Assembly (NCBI GenBank): GCA_030549775.1
Contig: CM060173.1
Location: 34,905,110-34,969,109, forward strand
Reading direction: 5' to 3'
DNA from: Tamarix chinensis
Taxonomy: Eukaryota > Streptophyta > Magnoliopsida > Caryophyllales > Tamaricaceae
Length of the DNA: 64,000 nucleotides
How positions within the stretch are numbered: the stretch's first letter is position 1; the number at the start of each line of letters is the position of its first letter. The notes under the pieces are model-generated. The model saw only the letters and a list, made by a program, of their open reading frames with translations, did no database searches and was not told the DNA's origin. Positions 48,369 through 60,179 of the stretch are shown one piece after another. A program made the position numbers and the translations under genes.

Positions 48369-51217
48369 ACCCCTACCAATCCCATTTTGCCTTCTTTAAT
48401 CTGCCTAGAAATTTCTGCATATCTATGCCACTACCACTTCAAATGCCACCTTAGTTGCCACCTTACAACGCCCCCACCCGAAACATCACCCAAACCCTTC
48501 CTTGCATTACCCTCCACCAAATTAAGCCACTCGCCACCCCTCATTGCGCCTACACAAGCCACCGCAATTGTGAAAAGTTGGCTACTCAACCTGCCACTTT
48601 ACACCTAATGCCACCGTACACCGCCTCCTCAACCCAATCACCACCTCCACTACCACCCAATCAACACAAAAAAACCTTCTCTACCTTCCCCTACCATTCA
48701 TTCTTCCTTTCTTCCTCTCTTTCCTCCTCCCCCTTTCTCCACCACCCTTAGCCACCATAACCACTATCACCTATGCTGCTACCCGTGTTGCGGCACCAAC
48801 ACCACTCTAACCCTCTCAGCCAAAAGATTCCATGACTACCACAATTACCATCTCACTCTCTCTCTCTTCCAGACCTAAAAACCACCTTCTCCAAACCACC
48901 ACTTCCTCCACCACCTCCCCTATCACTACCTCCACCTAGTTGCACCCTCACTAGGTTGTGTCCTAACCCTTCCTAGCCCTTAATTATAATTTACTACGTG
49001 TATTTATTATTGTAGCCTTATTATTATTATTATCATTATCATTATTATCAATATTATTATTATCATTATCCTTATCATTATTATTAAAGTTATTATCATT
49101 ATTATTGCTAATATTGTTAATAATATCTTATCATTAACTAATACAACTACTAAACCTATTTTTGCTAATGATAGCATCATTAACCATTTTAAGCGTATTA
49201 TCCTTATTTTTACTACTAAAGATACTAAACCTATTATTACTACTACTACTACTACTATTATGTCTATTACTAAGTTATAATATATTTGAAATGAAATTAA
49301 TGAAAATGTTAATAAGAGGGAAGTTAACCTTAGTATTTTCATATTTATAGGTGAACCAAGTCTGACCCCTAGGGAGGCATAGGAGCGTGCTCTAAGTCCA
49401 CTGTTATTTTCGGTACAGATGTGGTTAATGCCTAATATGTGTATTATGTGCTTTGTATGTTATGTAGATGATATATTTTTGTACCTTATGTGATTATTAC
49501 TTTTTACATATAGCTTAGGGCGAAGATAAGGTAAGTGTATGTGTTCTCCTTATGAAATGTGTAAAATGATAATGTTTATTGTGTTTTATGGTGCTTATGT
49601 GATTTAGCCCTTTAGGACGTGCATGTTAGGAGGTTTTAAAAGATATGTTGTGGGGATGAAAAGATGAAAAAGATTTAGTGGAAATGAGTTTACTAGAAGG
49701 AATCAAGAATGACCTAAGTATTTCATGACTTATGGGTGGACAAATAAAAGGATAATGTGAATAAAATAAGAGAGTGAAATGAATCTTCCATGTGGAGTCT
49801 ACAATTTGCATAGGATAGATGGTTTTTTCATGGGGATGATATTTACATGGGAAAAGTTGACTTGAGGGTTAAGTGAGGGAAGAGTTTTAGGGGTGATTGG
49901 AGTCCTGAAGTGGAAAATAATACATACATTTGTGTAAAAGTGTATGGAGAACTTGGTTCGGGTTTTGAAGGAAAACCCTAAGTGGAGGATATTTGTGAAG
50001 GGAGAAATAATGGAGATATTTGAAGTATGAGATAAGAGTGGAAGAATGTCAAATAAAGAGTGAATGCATGTCATGTGGAAGAGGGAGTGGTTAGTGAGAG
50101 TGACGGAGGGACACCATATATGGAAAGAGAGGTGCTAGGGTTTTCAGGTGACCAACTAGAATTTCGTGGTCACATATGTGAAATGGGAATTAATGTGGGA
50201 TGCTTGGGGATGAATATATTGAGGTGATGAGTTGGGGGCAAAGAAAATGTGGGTTGTGTAATATAGAGGAAGGTTAGGCCATATAGGCCAAATTAAGGTT
50301 TTCCCCAAAAAACCTTAGAGAGTGATAGTGATTTCACTTGGAGATATAGAAAAGTGGGCCTTGACCCACATATATAGGAGTTGGGTATTCATGAAAAGTA
50401 GGGGAAAATGGGGGAAGGACGTTTGGATGTACTAGGACACATAGAGGTCCTAAGATATGGGACATGTCTTTTAAGGAGGCTAGGAGTAGATGGGTAGTGT
50501 GAGTGGGTAGTCTAAAGGACATACATGTCTAGGATGAAATTACCTATTGAATAAGACACAAATAAGACACTAATCATTTAAAGTAGAAGATTATTGAGTC
50601 GAGCCAAGATCAATCCACCGGCATAATAGTGGCCAGGTGTAGGGTGGCTCTAATAATAGTTGTCATGAGCGTTCTTCCTTGTATGTTCCTATCCAGAGAT
50701 CTAATGATTATGTTTAACTAAACTATAACACAACCTATATTATCTATCTTTCATGTATAGTTTTTCTATATAGTTACCTACTTGTGTTATCTATATTTTT
50801 TGTATGGACTTAGGTGCATAGTTACCTTGTTCAGTACATAGCGTATTGATCACCCATTTTATTGTGCTACTCATTCCCACAAGTAGAGGTCCCTTCGAGA
50901 TTGTGCAGGTAGGAGATGTTATTTTTGATGCCTATGACACATTTGAGGAGTCGGGTGGGGCTAAGTGTTTATATTTTGGGACATGGCATGGGGCCCAAGA
51001 GTGGCAGAGTCAAGACTCTTATTAATTCTGCTTTTTATTTAATGTGTTGTATTATTTTAACCCCTTTGGGGCTTTCACTATGTAACCTTTTCTGGTTGTT
51101 ATGACTTTTAATCACACACTCTAATTCTCTCATTATGAATATTTTAGTTTTCTATGGATCTCTATCTTAAGTGTGTTTAATGTTTTGAGAAGTTATTCTT
51201 AGCCTTGTGGTTGGGAC

Positions 51218-51277
51218 AAGACTGGTGGAGGCCAGGCTTGTCCGCCAGTCTTATGTTGATCACAGCGGTAACACCCC
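51218..51277 (+). other. LTR B hairpin and GCGGTAACACCCC box
   Basis: Arms 51218-51229 (AAGACTGGTGGA) and 51241-51252 (TCCGCCAGTCTT) pair over 12 positions with one G-U pair and an 11-base loop. AGCGGTAACACCCC follows at 51264-51277. Confidence 0.7.
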
Positions 51278-51599
51278 TGTACTATGTATGCTTTAAGCAA
51301 ACATTTTTTGTTATTGTGATTTTTTGGGGGTGTTACACCACATTCCTACCATAACTCATATCATACCATATGCCACATGTTCATCACATCAAACTTAATC
51401 ATTTTGTGACTATTTCATTAATCTAATTATACCAAGGGTGTCTCATGAAGGAAAACATCAAACCATAATTAAACATTTTACAATAACCACCTATACACCA
51501 CTTATAACATGATAAGAAAAGCATCAAGACAATTATCAATCAATATACCAATTCCAAATAGTGCACATATGCAACAATCAAATCAATATACCAAAACCA

Positions 51600-52140
51600 A
51601 GTAGTGTGAGGAGACAAATTGGTGTGTAATCAAAGTGGAGGGAAGAGTTGGATAGATCGCTAATGTTTGGTTGTGTCAATCACAAGTTTATGTAGCAAAA
51701 ACACTTGGTTTAATGTTGATTAAACTGATATAAATGCTACGTTTAGGCTAGACTTCGAATGAATGAGATCAATGAAAGAAGGAATGCCCCAGCTTCCCTT
51801 GATCAAAGGAGACTCAAAGAAGAGGATAAAACGCAGGCCTTCCTATGTTAAATTTGTGATAAAAAAATTCTGTATATCTCCTCTATTCCATATGCGTACA
51901 AGGGTATATATACAGGAGGAAGTAGTTGGCACCTTAAGCTTAAACCAACCGAGATTCCTACTTAATTCAAGCACATTATCCTACTTGAATTAAGCCCAAA
52001 TAATACCTAATCTTAATCACAATATCATTTTCTTAATGATATTAATGACTAATATTACAAAGCCATACAATTAAATATGATACATACATGAAATTACATC
52101 AAACCCTAACTTACATAAAATACACTTAGGGTTTATAACA
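51600..52140 (-). mobile_element. Probable LTR of the Gypsy remnant
   Basis: On the minus strand this follows directly after the end of the integrase-type coding remnant. It contains a TATA box (GTATATATAC, 51904-51913) and GATCAAGGGAAGCTGGGGCA downstream, as in an LTR promoter region. It may begin TGTTATAAACCC at 52140. The other boundary is not clear. Positions 51343-51600 are AT-rich and unassigned. Confidence 0.4.
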
Positions 52141-52439
52141 AGTTAATATAACTAATGATAATCATCACCATATCTTCTTGTTGTAAAGTATCATCCCATG
52201 TATGCCATAGTATTACATGCTTTGAATACTTGTACACTTTAGGTGTATTAACATCTTCTTCTTGTAGATATGTAAAATACTTGCAAGAACAACTTGAATT
52301 GTTTTCAACACTAAGCATAGACAAATTATCAAGAATATTTAATATGATAAGCTCCAATATTAAGAAAGCTAATTCTTCCTTACGTTGACAATCAAGATGA
52401 ATATGATAATCATTAGATGCTCTTGCATCATTCTCCCCA

Positions 52440-52685
52440 AGTTGAGAAGAATTTGCCCTCAAATTTTGATCAGAATAATAAGGAGGCAAATCACCAATAA
52501 TAAAAGTTATTAAAATTCCGCCATAATTATTAGGAAGTTCAAGTTCATAAGCATTATCCCAAAATTTCTTAGTATTTTAAATGGACCATCAGCTCTTGGA
52601 ATTAGTTTATTTTTACGTAAATTAGGAAATATTTCTTTACTCAAATGTAACAAAACTTGCTCATTAAGAATGTAAATTACATGTT
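52440..52685 (-). pseudogene. Gypsy integrase C-terminus remnant
   Basis: On the minus strand from 52685 the translation reads LNEQVLLHLSKEIFPNLRKN, then KLIPRADGPFKIL and later YELELPNNYG in a shifted frame, the end of a Ty3/Gypsy integrase. An open frame (52489-52133) with no recognised domain follows. The catalytic integrase core and the reverse transcriptase are absent. Confidence 0.7.
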
Positions 52686-53027
52686 CAATTTCTGCGTGAG
52701 GATGGCGACTTGCTCATTATTCCTATGAGAACCACAAGATCGACCGCATATGGTTATTCTCATAACACTTAATCCAAGACCCTTGTGTCTTCCAAGGTGT
52801 TCTACAATTCTTGTAGCCTGGGACACAATGCTATATTGGTCCACCCCCTCCTCACCATCTGACGTTTTAAGTTCGTCCTATAATTTGAGCCATATTATGC
52901 CAGTATTTATTTTTCTTCGCAATCTCTTTATTTTCGGTACTTTTTTGTATGTGACAAGCCAAAACATAGTCACATGGTTATTTCAATATTAAACATAATA
53001 CTGGGATCGATACAAAAAGTTTAATTG

Positions 53028-53601
53028 TTATCTAACAAATACCTTAAAATCCCCCGTAAGACGATATGCAATAAATTGGTTCCAACTTTCTTGATCGATG
53101 AAACCGTATGGTTTGGGTGGGTTCTTCCGTAGACAACCATCCCTCTTTCTATATATTTTCCTACAAGCTAAATATGACCTAAATGTTCTTAGATGCTCCC
53201 CACAATGTCTAAGAAGCCATTTCTTTCCTCTCTGGGACATTAAACACTGTCTACAAAATAAGACATGTAGATGTATATCGATGTTAATGTAATAAAATTA
53301 ATAACATTTGGCATACAAAAATGATTACATAAAATATCATATTTACCGTGATTTCCTGCCAAATATGCTCCTTATGACCCTTTAAACCTGCTTCCAAGGA
53401 GATAGGAACATGGTTACGGGTCACAAGTGAAATATAAGTCAAGAACATGTCTGCGTATGGGCCAAGGGGAAGATTGTAAGTATTCCATCCCAACTCAACT
53501 AATTCTCCTTTATTCCTCATGTCTGTGATGATTCTCATAATCGTAGGTCCTCTTTTCCCTTCTTCATCAGTGTTGTCCTTATCAATATTTTTGTTGACCA
53601 T
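53028..53601 (-). pseudogene. Ptta/En-Spm-type protein gene, frameshifted
   Basis: Exon 53601-53347 encodes residues including GKRGPTIMRIITDMRNKGEL, ELGWNTYNLPLGPYADMF and HVPISLEAGLKGHKEHIWQE, the Transposase_24-type pattern of plant CACTA elements. A GTAAAT donor follows. The next exon (about 53253-53037) carries KKWLLRHCGEHLRTFRSYLA, RKNPPKPYGFIDQESWNQFI, then a GTATTT donor. An extra base in the GGAAAGAAATGG stretch puts the VFNVPE start and the KKWLL part in different frames. The second element has a more decayed copy (59230-59821). Confidence 0.7.
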
Positions 53602-53729
53602 ATCTCTACAAAAAACAATTATGTTAGAATGTTATGTATTGAGCGAATGTTATGTATTGAGCATAATGTACCATTATATTATTGATACGAATCATGCTAA
53701 GAAAGAATTAATCTTAAATGTATCATGCT

Positions 53730-53733
<4 letters not shown>

Positions 53734-53783
<50 letters not shown>
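53734..53783. repeat. (AT)n microsatellite
   Basis: About 25 uninterrupted TA units. Confidence 0.95.
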
Positions 53784-53784
<1 letters not shown>

Positions 53785-53949
53785 GAATCATGCTAACACA
53801 TTTCCAAAAAGATATTAATACTAACCATAACCCTAATTAACCATAATAAACGATAAACCCTAACCCTAATTAACCATAATTTATTATAATAAAACCTAAC
53901 CCTAATCCTAAAACTAGCTAACTGTAATTAAACCATAATATATAAATCA

Positions 53950-53950
<1 letters not shown>

Positions 53951-54036
<86 letters not shown>
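53951..54036. repeat. (ATT)n microsatellite
   Basis: About 28 uninterrupted ATT units. Confidence 0.95.
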
Positions 54037-54849
54037 CATACACAATTATTTCTCTCTATTTAATTATTCACTTTTATATATTCCTTATTTTCTATATATA
54101 TTTAATCCTCATCAAATAGCAATCATTAACATATGCATCTTTAATTGAAATTTTCATTTAATGATGTGCATATGTAAAATATTTTTTCATTTCATTATAT
54201 GACATTTCTTATATCTTATTGCTAGTGTCCTATACTTATTAATGAAAATATGCATATATATATATATATAGATATAGTTTTTATGAGTGAAAATGTATAT
54301 AATTCTACACGCACATTCATATTATATATATATGTAAAGGTCTCGGCCAATACATGCATTTGTTAATATATAACAATAATGCAACATATTCAACAACGAA
54401 CAACATCATTTTCAACCAACACATTTTCGAATGACAAACCTCAAGTTTTCAATAACAAACAAACGCAACCCTGAAGCAACATGCATGCATATATTTATAA
54501 GTAGATAAAAAGTTATGAGAGGAAGAACAAACACATACGTAAAGTGAGCTAGCCACAAACATGACGGCGAGCAAGTTGATAGTGGTAAGGACCTACAAAT
54601 ATGACGGAGGATGAAGGTACAAGTGTTGGCTAGCTAGGTTTGAAACAATGTCAGCATACACATGCAAAGTTGACAATGGCAGAGGGGTAGTGGAGAGTTG
54701 GTGGTGCGAGGGTTTCCCTTAATTGAGAGGAGCCAGATTGGTGGTGCACGATGTGGTGGTGCAAGGGTTTGTAGGGAGGAGAGTAAGAGAATGAAGGTGT
54801 AGAGAGTCTAAAATTTTTGGCATGAAATAGAACAGAGAGAAATAAAAGT

Positions 54850-55030
54850 TTGACTTTTGAGTTTTAATAACGGTTCCTAAAAGAAACGTTATTAAAACTT
54901 TCAGACTTTTGACAACGGTTCTTGTATGAACTGTTATTAAAACCTCTTTTAATAATGGTTTTACATGAACCATTATCAAAACTATCCCGTGCATTATTTT
55001 TCACGCATTTGATAACGGTTTATGATCCAT
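54850..55030. repeat. CACTA subterminal repeats
   Basis: Repeated short motifs of the type AACGGTTC or ATGGTTTTACATGAACCAT, some inverted, at about 45-50-base intervals next to the terminus. Such arrays are normal binding sites for the TNPA-type protein in CACTA elements. Confidence 0.65.
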
Positions 55031-55073
55031 TGTTATTAATGTCCCGATATTATTTCCCGTTTTCGTAGTAGTG

Positions 55074-56580
55074 TTCTACACCTCTTTTAGGTGATAATCT
55101 AAGAGGTAAATCATTAGGAAATATGTCATTATACTCATCAAGAAACCTAACCAGATTAGGATTTTCATTTTGTTGTTTTTTAGGTTTAGAATCTTTCGAA
55201 ACTAAAGCATAACAAATTCCTTCTTCTTCTATGCATTTCTCCATAGCCTTTTCATGTAAAAATAATCTATTTTTGTCATTAATTAAAGGCATATGATCAC
55301 ACAAAGAAGTTGTCAATCTATACAATTGTTTTTCTTTTTTCACCACATATTCATTAGTTACCTTATCATTAGTTGTTTTTCTATCATATTTCCATGGTCT
55401 ACCTAAACGTAATCCACAAGAATCCATAGACAAAACATCATATAGAACTTCATCATGATGATAGAAAATGTGATTAAGGTTATTTTTTTTACTTTAGCTC
55501 CTTTATCCTTATTTAGCCATTGTAAAGAATAGGGTTTAGGATGAGTAGTAGTCTCCAAACCAAGTTTCTTAACCATTGCTTCACTAGCAACATTTTTATA
55601 TGAACCACTATCAATTATGAGTCTACAAACCATATCACCTATTTTACACTTAGTCTTAACAATTCGCTCTCTTTGAGTAGGTGTATCATTAGGTTGTATT
55701 TGTAAAACTCTTTGAATTACAAAGCATAGATCTCCTTCCTCTTCCTCCATAGTTAATATTTCATTAGGAGATTCAATTTCTAAATTCTCATCATCTCTAC
55801 ATGGTTCCATGTTTTCTATTTCATGCAAGGTTGAGGCTCTTTGGTTAGGACAATCTCTAGCAAAATGTAAAAGTTTAAAGGTGTTATTTGCCTTTTTAAC
55901 TACATTATTTTTACCTTTATCATCTCGATTATTATTGTTATCATATGAAGATGTTGATTTAGGTGTAAAGGTGTTAGAATATGGTTTAGTTGAAGTTGAA
56001 GCATTAGACTTAACATAGGCTCGAGTTGATTTAGTTTGTCTTGCAAATTTCCAAGCCAATTTAATTAAGTCATCAAAAGAATCATAAGAATACATGTCAA
56101 CTTTGTCTCTTATCAAGGTATTCAAGCCACCTAAGTATCTAGCACATTTTTGTTCTTTTCTCTCTTGAATATCACAAATAAGGGCTAGTTTTTTAAATTC
56201 TCTAGTGTATTCTTCTACACTAAATAAACCTTACCTTAGACTAGTCATTTTAACATACATATCTTACTCATACACTCTAGGCACAAATTTTTTTTCTTAT
56301 GTGCTTCTTCAGTTTTTCCTAGGATTTTATCTTTGATTTCTCTTATCTTTCTCTTTTTATATTTAAATTATCATACCAAATTTGAGAAAACTTATTGAAC
56401 TTAAGAGTAGCTAGCTTGTAGTTTCTCTCATCATCATACTCTCTAAATGCAAAAATAGCTTCAATCTCATGCAACTATTTAAAAAATAACTCCACATTTG
56501 AAAAAGAAATATACATGGCTTCGATCTATGTTTATCAAACTCTTTTGGAGTATCAGATCCATTACTCTACAAACATAGTA
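55074..56580 (-). pseudogene. Gypsy gag-protease, truncated at RT start
   Basis: Minus strand, from about 56580: retrotransposon-gag region (REYDDERNYKLATLKFNKFS, IWYDNLNIKRE, YTREFKKLALICDIQERKEQ, ARYLGGLNTLIRDKVDMYSY), a damaged single knuckle (HFARDCPNQRA), then an aspartic protease with LIIDSGSYKNVAS (catalytic D-S-G). The linker FLDEYNDIFPNDLP that precedes the reverse transcriptase follows and stops at the CACTA terminus. The frame is interrupted near 56240 and 55450. Gag is a structural protein, and the protease would process the polyprotein. Together with the integrase end at 52440-52685 this looks like one element. Confidence 0.8.
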
Positions 56581-57769
56581 TCCACAATCATCGTCATTCT
56601 ACTATTGTGGACACTATTTAATAAATTCAGTTAGCTCTTTAACTATTAGGTATTAATTTGAGTTGAAACAAAAATATAAAATATTTTCCTTCTTATTTAC
56701 CATTATAGGCTAATATTCAAGAGTACCCCTTGGGTCTAGGACACCATTTCTACCTCCCCTCTAATATGTTGTTCGTAGTACCCTAATAAATAGAGTTGAT
56801 ACATAATATTGTAACTATATATACCTAAAATATTTAAAGTAGAATATATGCATAAATAAAATAATGAATTAAAAAGTAAAATTTACACTAACATGTTAAT
56901 AAATTATTTCCCACCATGATAGGCTTATGGAAAAGGCACATAATATGTTCAACCGGAATTAAACACATATACTTTGTTCACTTATAAGGTGAGGAATGAG
57001 ATAAAGCTTACTATATCCCTCGCTTAAAATGTAATCCGATAGATTGTTCATATACCTACCCTCTCTTATTGTAGTACTATCAACTTCGTAGTATGGAAAC
57101 ATAAACATAATAGAGGATAATGTTCCTTCTTCTACAATATGACTAGCTACCAACCTATGGACGACAATAATAATGCATATTTATTAATAACTGATAACTC
57201 ATATAAGAAGTCATAAAAATTCCAAGGCAACAAAATGTATTAAAATATATCATATGAAATAATACTTGCATAACATATATGACAACATGCGTGGTTGACA
57301 TCCATTCGTAATTATAAATGCCACTTTTATCACCAGTTGATACCATATAAGTATCTTTGTCCCTCCCAACATACTCAACATGACTATCAATTGAAATATA
57401 ACTGTCATTGAGGTAGTTTTGGGCATAGAAATATTAAAAATCCAAAGCTTATGGTGGTTGGTTCTTCCCTAAAGATGGAATATTTTATAGTGCAAGAGAT
57501 TTTTTTAATTTAGCTCTCTTTCCTTAATTGACACCCTTTTCATGTTGCTCATTATTCTAGTACCTCTCTATCCCTTACTCCTAGGAGTACTCTTCATTTT
57601 TGGTTCCTTAATTCATAAAAATAAAGGAAATATAATGAGCACATATATATTAATAAGGCATAAAAAATGTAAGTCAAAAAATTAGGTAATGTAATTAAAA
57701 AATAAGGTATAATAATGATGCAGAATGTCATTATCTCTTTAGTAGCAAGACATATCTAATCTGCAGGCC
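56581..57769. other. Unassigned region
   Basis: Short minus-strand open stretches at 56959-57153 and 57155-57346 (with a phrase like VSTGDKSGIYNYEWMSTTHV) could be exons of the 3' half of CACTA element 2, but I do not recognise a domain. The rest is AT-rich without clear features. Confidence 0.35.
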
Positions 57770-58279
57770 AAGGTAAAAAACTTCTATGAGCTTCTAAAAC
57801 TTGTGAGCCTTGTATTTTTGACTAAGTTATACCCATGGATTGTTTGTATTTGGGTACTATGATTATTATGTACCATTCCTTTTGCCAATAGAGTTGAAAG
57901 GGCATTCACTAACAAGTCACATTTATGCAAACCCTAAAATAAAATATTACACATTGTTAATTATTTATGCCACTTGATACATTTAATAATAATTCATAGT
58001 TTGTAATGCTTAATTAGGGAAGAGAAGAAAGATATGCATTATCTTCACAACTATGTCTAATACTATTTACCTTGGATATGTGAAGTTGATCATGTTCAAC
58101 TGCATTAGATGGATTATACCCTTGAAATTTGATAAATGACAACTTTTGCTCCATTGTTGCCATCCTTTCAGATGCCATGTTCAATTTTGGGTGAGGATAG
58201 CGACATGCTCATTGGTGGTATGAGAACCATGAGATCAACCACACACGCTTGTTCTCATAACCCCTAATCTAAGATTTCT

Positions 58280-58760
58280 TGTAAGTCTCCCATATTTGAT
58301 ATTTAAAATTTTTTGTTTGCACAAAAACCATACACTAAAACATGGGCGTGCTACCGCCATGATCGGTATAAGACTGACCCCCGGCTAATCTTATACCAAC
58401 CATAAGACTAGAAAATTTAAAAGGCATTAGTTTGAGTAGTAGATAAAATTATAATGTTTCTAATAATTCACATTTAAAACAGAGTGTGTGATGTAAGAGT
58501 CAATACAGGAATAGAAAATGAGCACAATATAATGCCTCTATGTGGGAAATAAAAAAATTAATAAAAAGAAAGAAAGAAAGATATAGGTGAGTTTAGACAA
58601 CACTCTTTTGGGCCCTATGACAATTCCAATAGGCTATCACTTGATCCCCTCAACACATCAAATACATCAACATCATCATATGCCTAAAAGCTTCTATTAG
58701 TTAACATTAGAAATACTAAATAACCATTTTCTTCAATGATTATTTGATATCCATACTAAA
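58280..58760 (-). mobile_element. LTR fragment, family 2-like, in CACTA element 2
   Basis: It starts TGTAAGTCTCCC and follows, in reverse, the end of LTR B: box (58346-58360, GCGTGCTACCGCCAT), hairpin arms 58365-58373 (GGTATAAGA) and 58389-58397 (TCTTATACC), then AGAGTGTGTGAT. It is absent from the matching place in CACTA element 1 (near 52770). The right boundary is approximate, and CACTA sequence is recognisable again by about 59090. Confidence 0.6.
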
Positions 58761-59229
58761 TATGTTATCTAATCCCTATTCTCCCATTATTGTTATTCAA
58801 TTATTGTGTTGAGTGCAATTTTTTATTATTTTCATTATTGGTAATTAGTTTTCATGATTATATAACTAGGAAAATTTATATGATAATAGAGATTACCAAT
58901 AAGATTACAATTTTCTTAGGATTGACAACTACTTACTACTTATTATTTGTGTGTTTTTTTAGAGTTTAATTTGGTGTGTCCATGGCATCACATCAAATTC
59001 CAAAAGACACACATAAATTAAAAACATGATTATAGCAATCGTTACAATAATATTTAAACACATTAACCAACTCTTCTTCATGTTATGCATAGTTTTTTCA
59101 AGCCATATTATAGCGATAAATAGTCTACTTAATAATTTATTTATTTTTGACACTTTTCTCTTATACTACTAGCCAAAATATATACTCATGGTTATTTAAA
59201 TATCAATGAAATATTTTTAATCAAAAAGA

Positions 59230-59821
59230 TTAATTTTTATGCAATAAATACCTTAAACTCCTCTAAAAGATTATATGTAATAAACTAGTCCCAACTACCT
59301 TGTTTAATGAAGCCATAACGCTTAGGGGGATTTGTGTGTAAAGCACCATCCCTCTTTCTATACATTATTTTATTTTCTAAATATGATATAAATATTCTTA
59401 GGCATTCACCACAAATTTTAAGAAGCTACTTCTTCCTCACTTTTGGGATAATGAACACTCTCTACAAAATAAGACATAAATAAGTATATCAATATTAATG
59501 TATTAAAATTAATAACACGTGAAATCAAAAAATTCACAAGCAAGACATGTCATTTATTGTGAATTCTTGGAAAAAGGTGTTCCTTGTGACCTTTCAGAAC
59601 CTACTTCCAATTATTTTAGGAGATAGGAACATGATTACATGTGACGAGTGAAATATATGTAAGAAACATTTCTACGTACTACCGAAAGGAAGATTATAAG
59701 TACTCCATCTCAACTCTACTTTTTCTCCTCAATTTCTCATGTCAGTGATGATTATCAACATAGTAGGTCCTCTCTTTCCTTCTTCATAACTATAGACCCT
59801 ATCAATCATTTTCTTCACCAT
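59230..59821 (-). pseudogene. Ptta/En-Spm-type protein gene, second copy
   Basis: The ATG (complement of 59819-59821) and KRGPT block match the first copy (53601). Decay is greater: TGA replaces a residue in MRN*GE, and further stops follow. The second exon region (about 59455-59235) has the NPPKRYGFIKQ-like block. The intron between the two parts is retained, with the same ACCATATCTCTAC context upstream of both starts. Confidence 0.65.
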
Positions 59822-60179
59822 ATCTCTACAAAATTTTAAAATATATATATTAGTACAAACAAGTTTATATATATACACAAAATAAAGTGTCAAGAAAAAA
59901 TATTATATTTAGTAATGATATGAAAAATACAATAATATGATGTTTCATGAATGTATAAAATGTAAGAAGTTAATGTAACACACACACTGTACAAACATGT
60001 TACAATGTTATTACCATCATTGCCTTTTTTCCCTTCTTCTTTTTTCATCCCTACTTCTGGATTAGTTCCATGATATCATACATATATTACTTCATGATAA
60101 TCATCCTTAATAAAGATTTCTTCCTCATAGTCATTGTTATAATCATTCCAAGATTAAATTAATTACACAGCTTTAGCAC

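Larger units (their letters stand above)
36378..51337 (+). mobile_element. Solo LTR, family 2, copy B (contains the 9.5-kb element)
   Basis: It starts TGTAATACCCCAAAATTC and ends TTTTTGGGGGTGTTACA. The target duplication CCACA is perfect (36373-36377 and 51338-51342). Without the nested element at 38676-48215 and its extra target copy it is about 5.4 kb. It is homologous to LTR A, but has a tandem duplication of its middle part: 36900-38440 resembles 38441-38675 plus 48221-49520, so pyrimidine block, TATA box, ATT/ATC microsatellite and the TTATGTGCTTTGTATGTTAT segment each occur twice. No internal retrotransposon region remains. The ORFs in it are low complexity. Confidence 0.85.
52686..55073 (-). 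mobile_element. CACTA (En/Spm-type) element 1, partial
   Basis: The right end at 55073 reads CGTAGTAGTG, i.e. CACTACTACGAAAACGGG on the minus strand, a CACTA-type terminus. It is inserted in the Gypsy pol frame after GTAGAA. Subterminal repeats lie at 54850-55030 and a Ptta/En-Spm-type transposase-associated pseudogene at 53028-53601. The region up to 52686 matches the second element (for example TGAGGATGGCGACTTGCTCA beside 58190). No left terminus is found: it stops where Gypsy integrase sequence begins, so a deletion removed it. TNP2-like sequence is absent. Confidence 0.7.

Noticed and set aside
53820..53900. Telomere-like AACCCTAACCCTAATT repeats
   Set aside because: Only a few irregular units with the CCCTAAC form, unlike the plant CCCTAAA telomere repeat. 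Probably chance AT-rich repetition.
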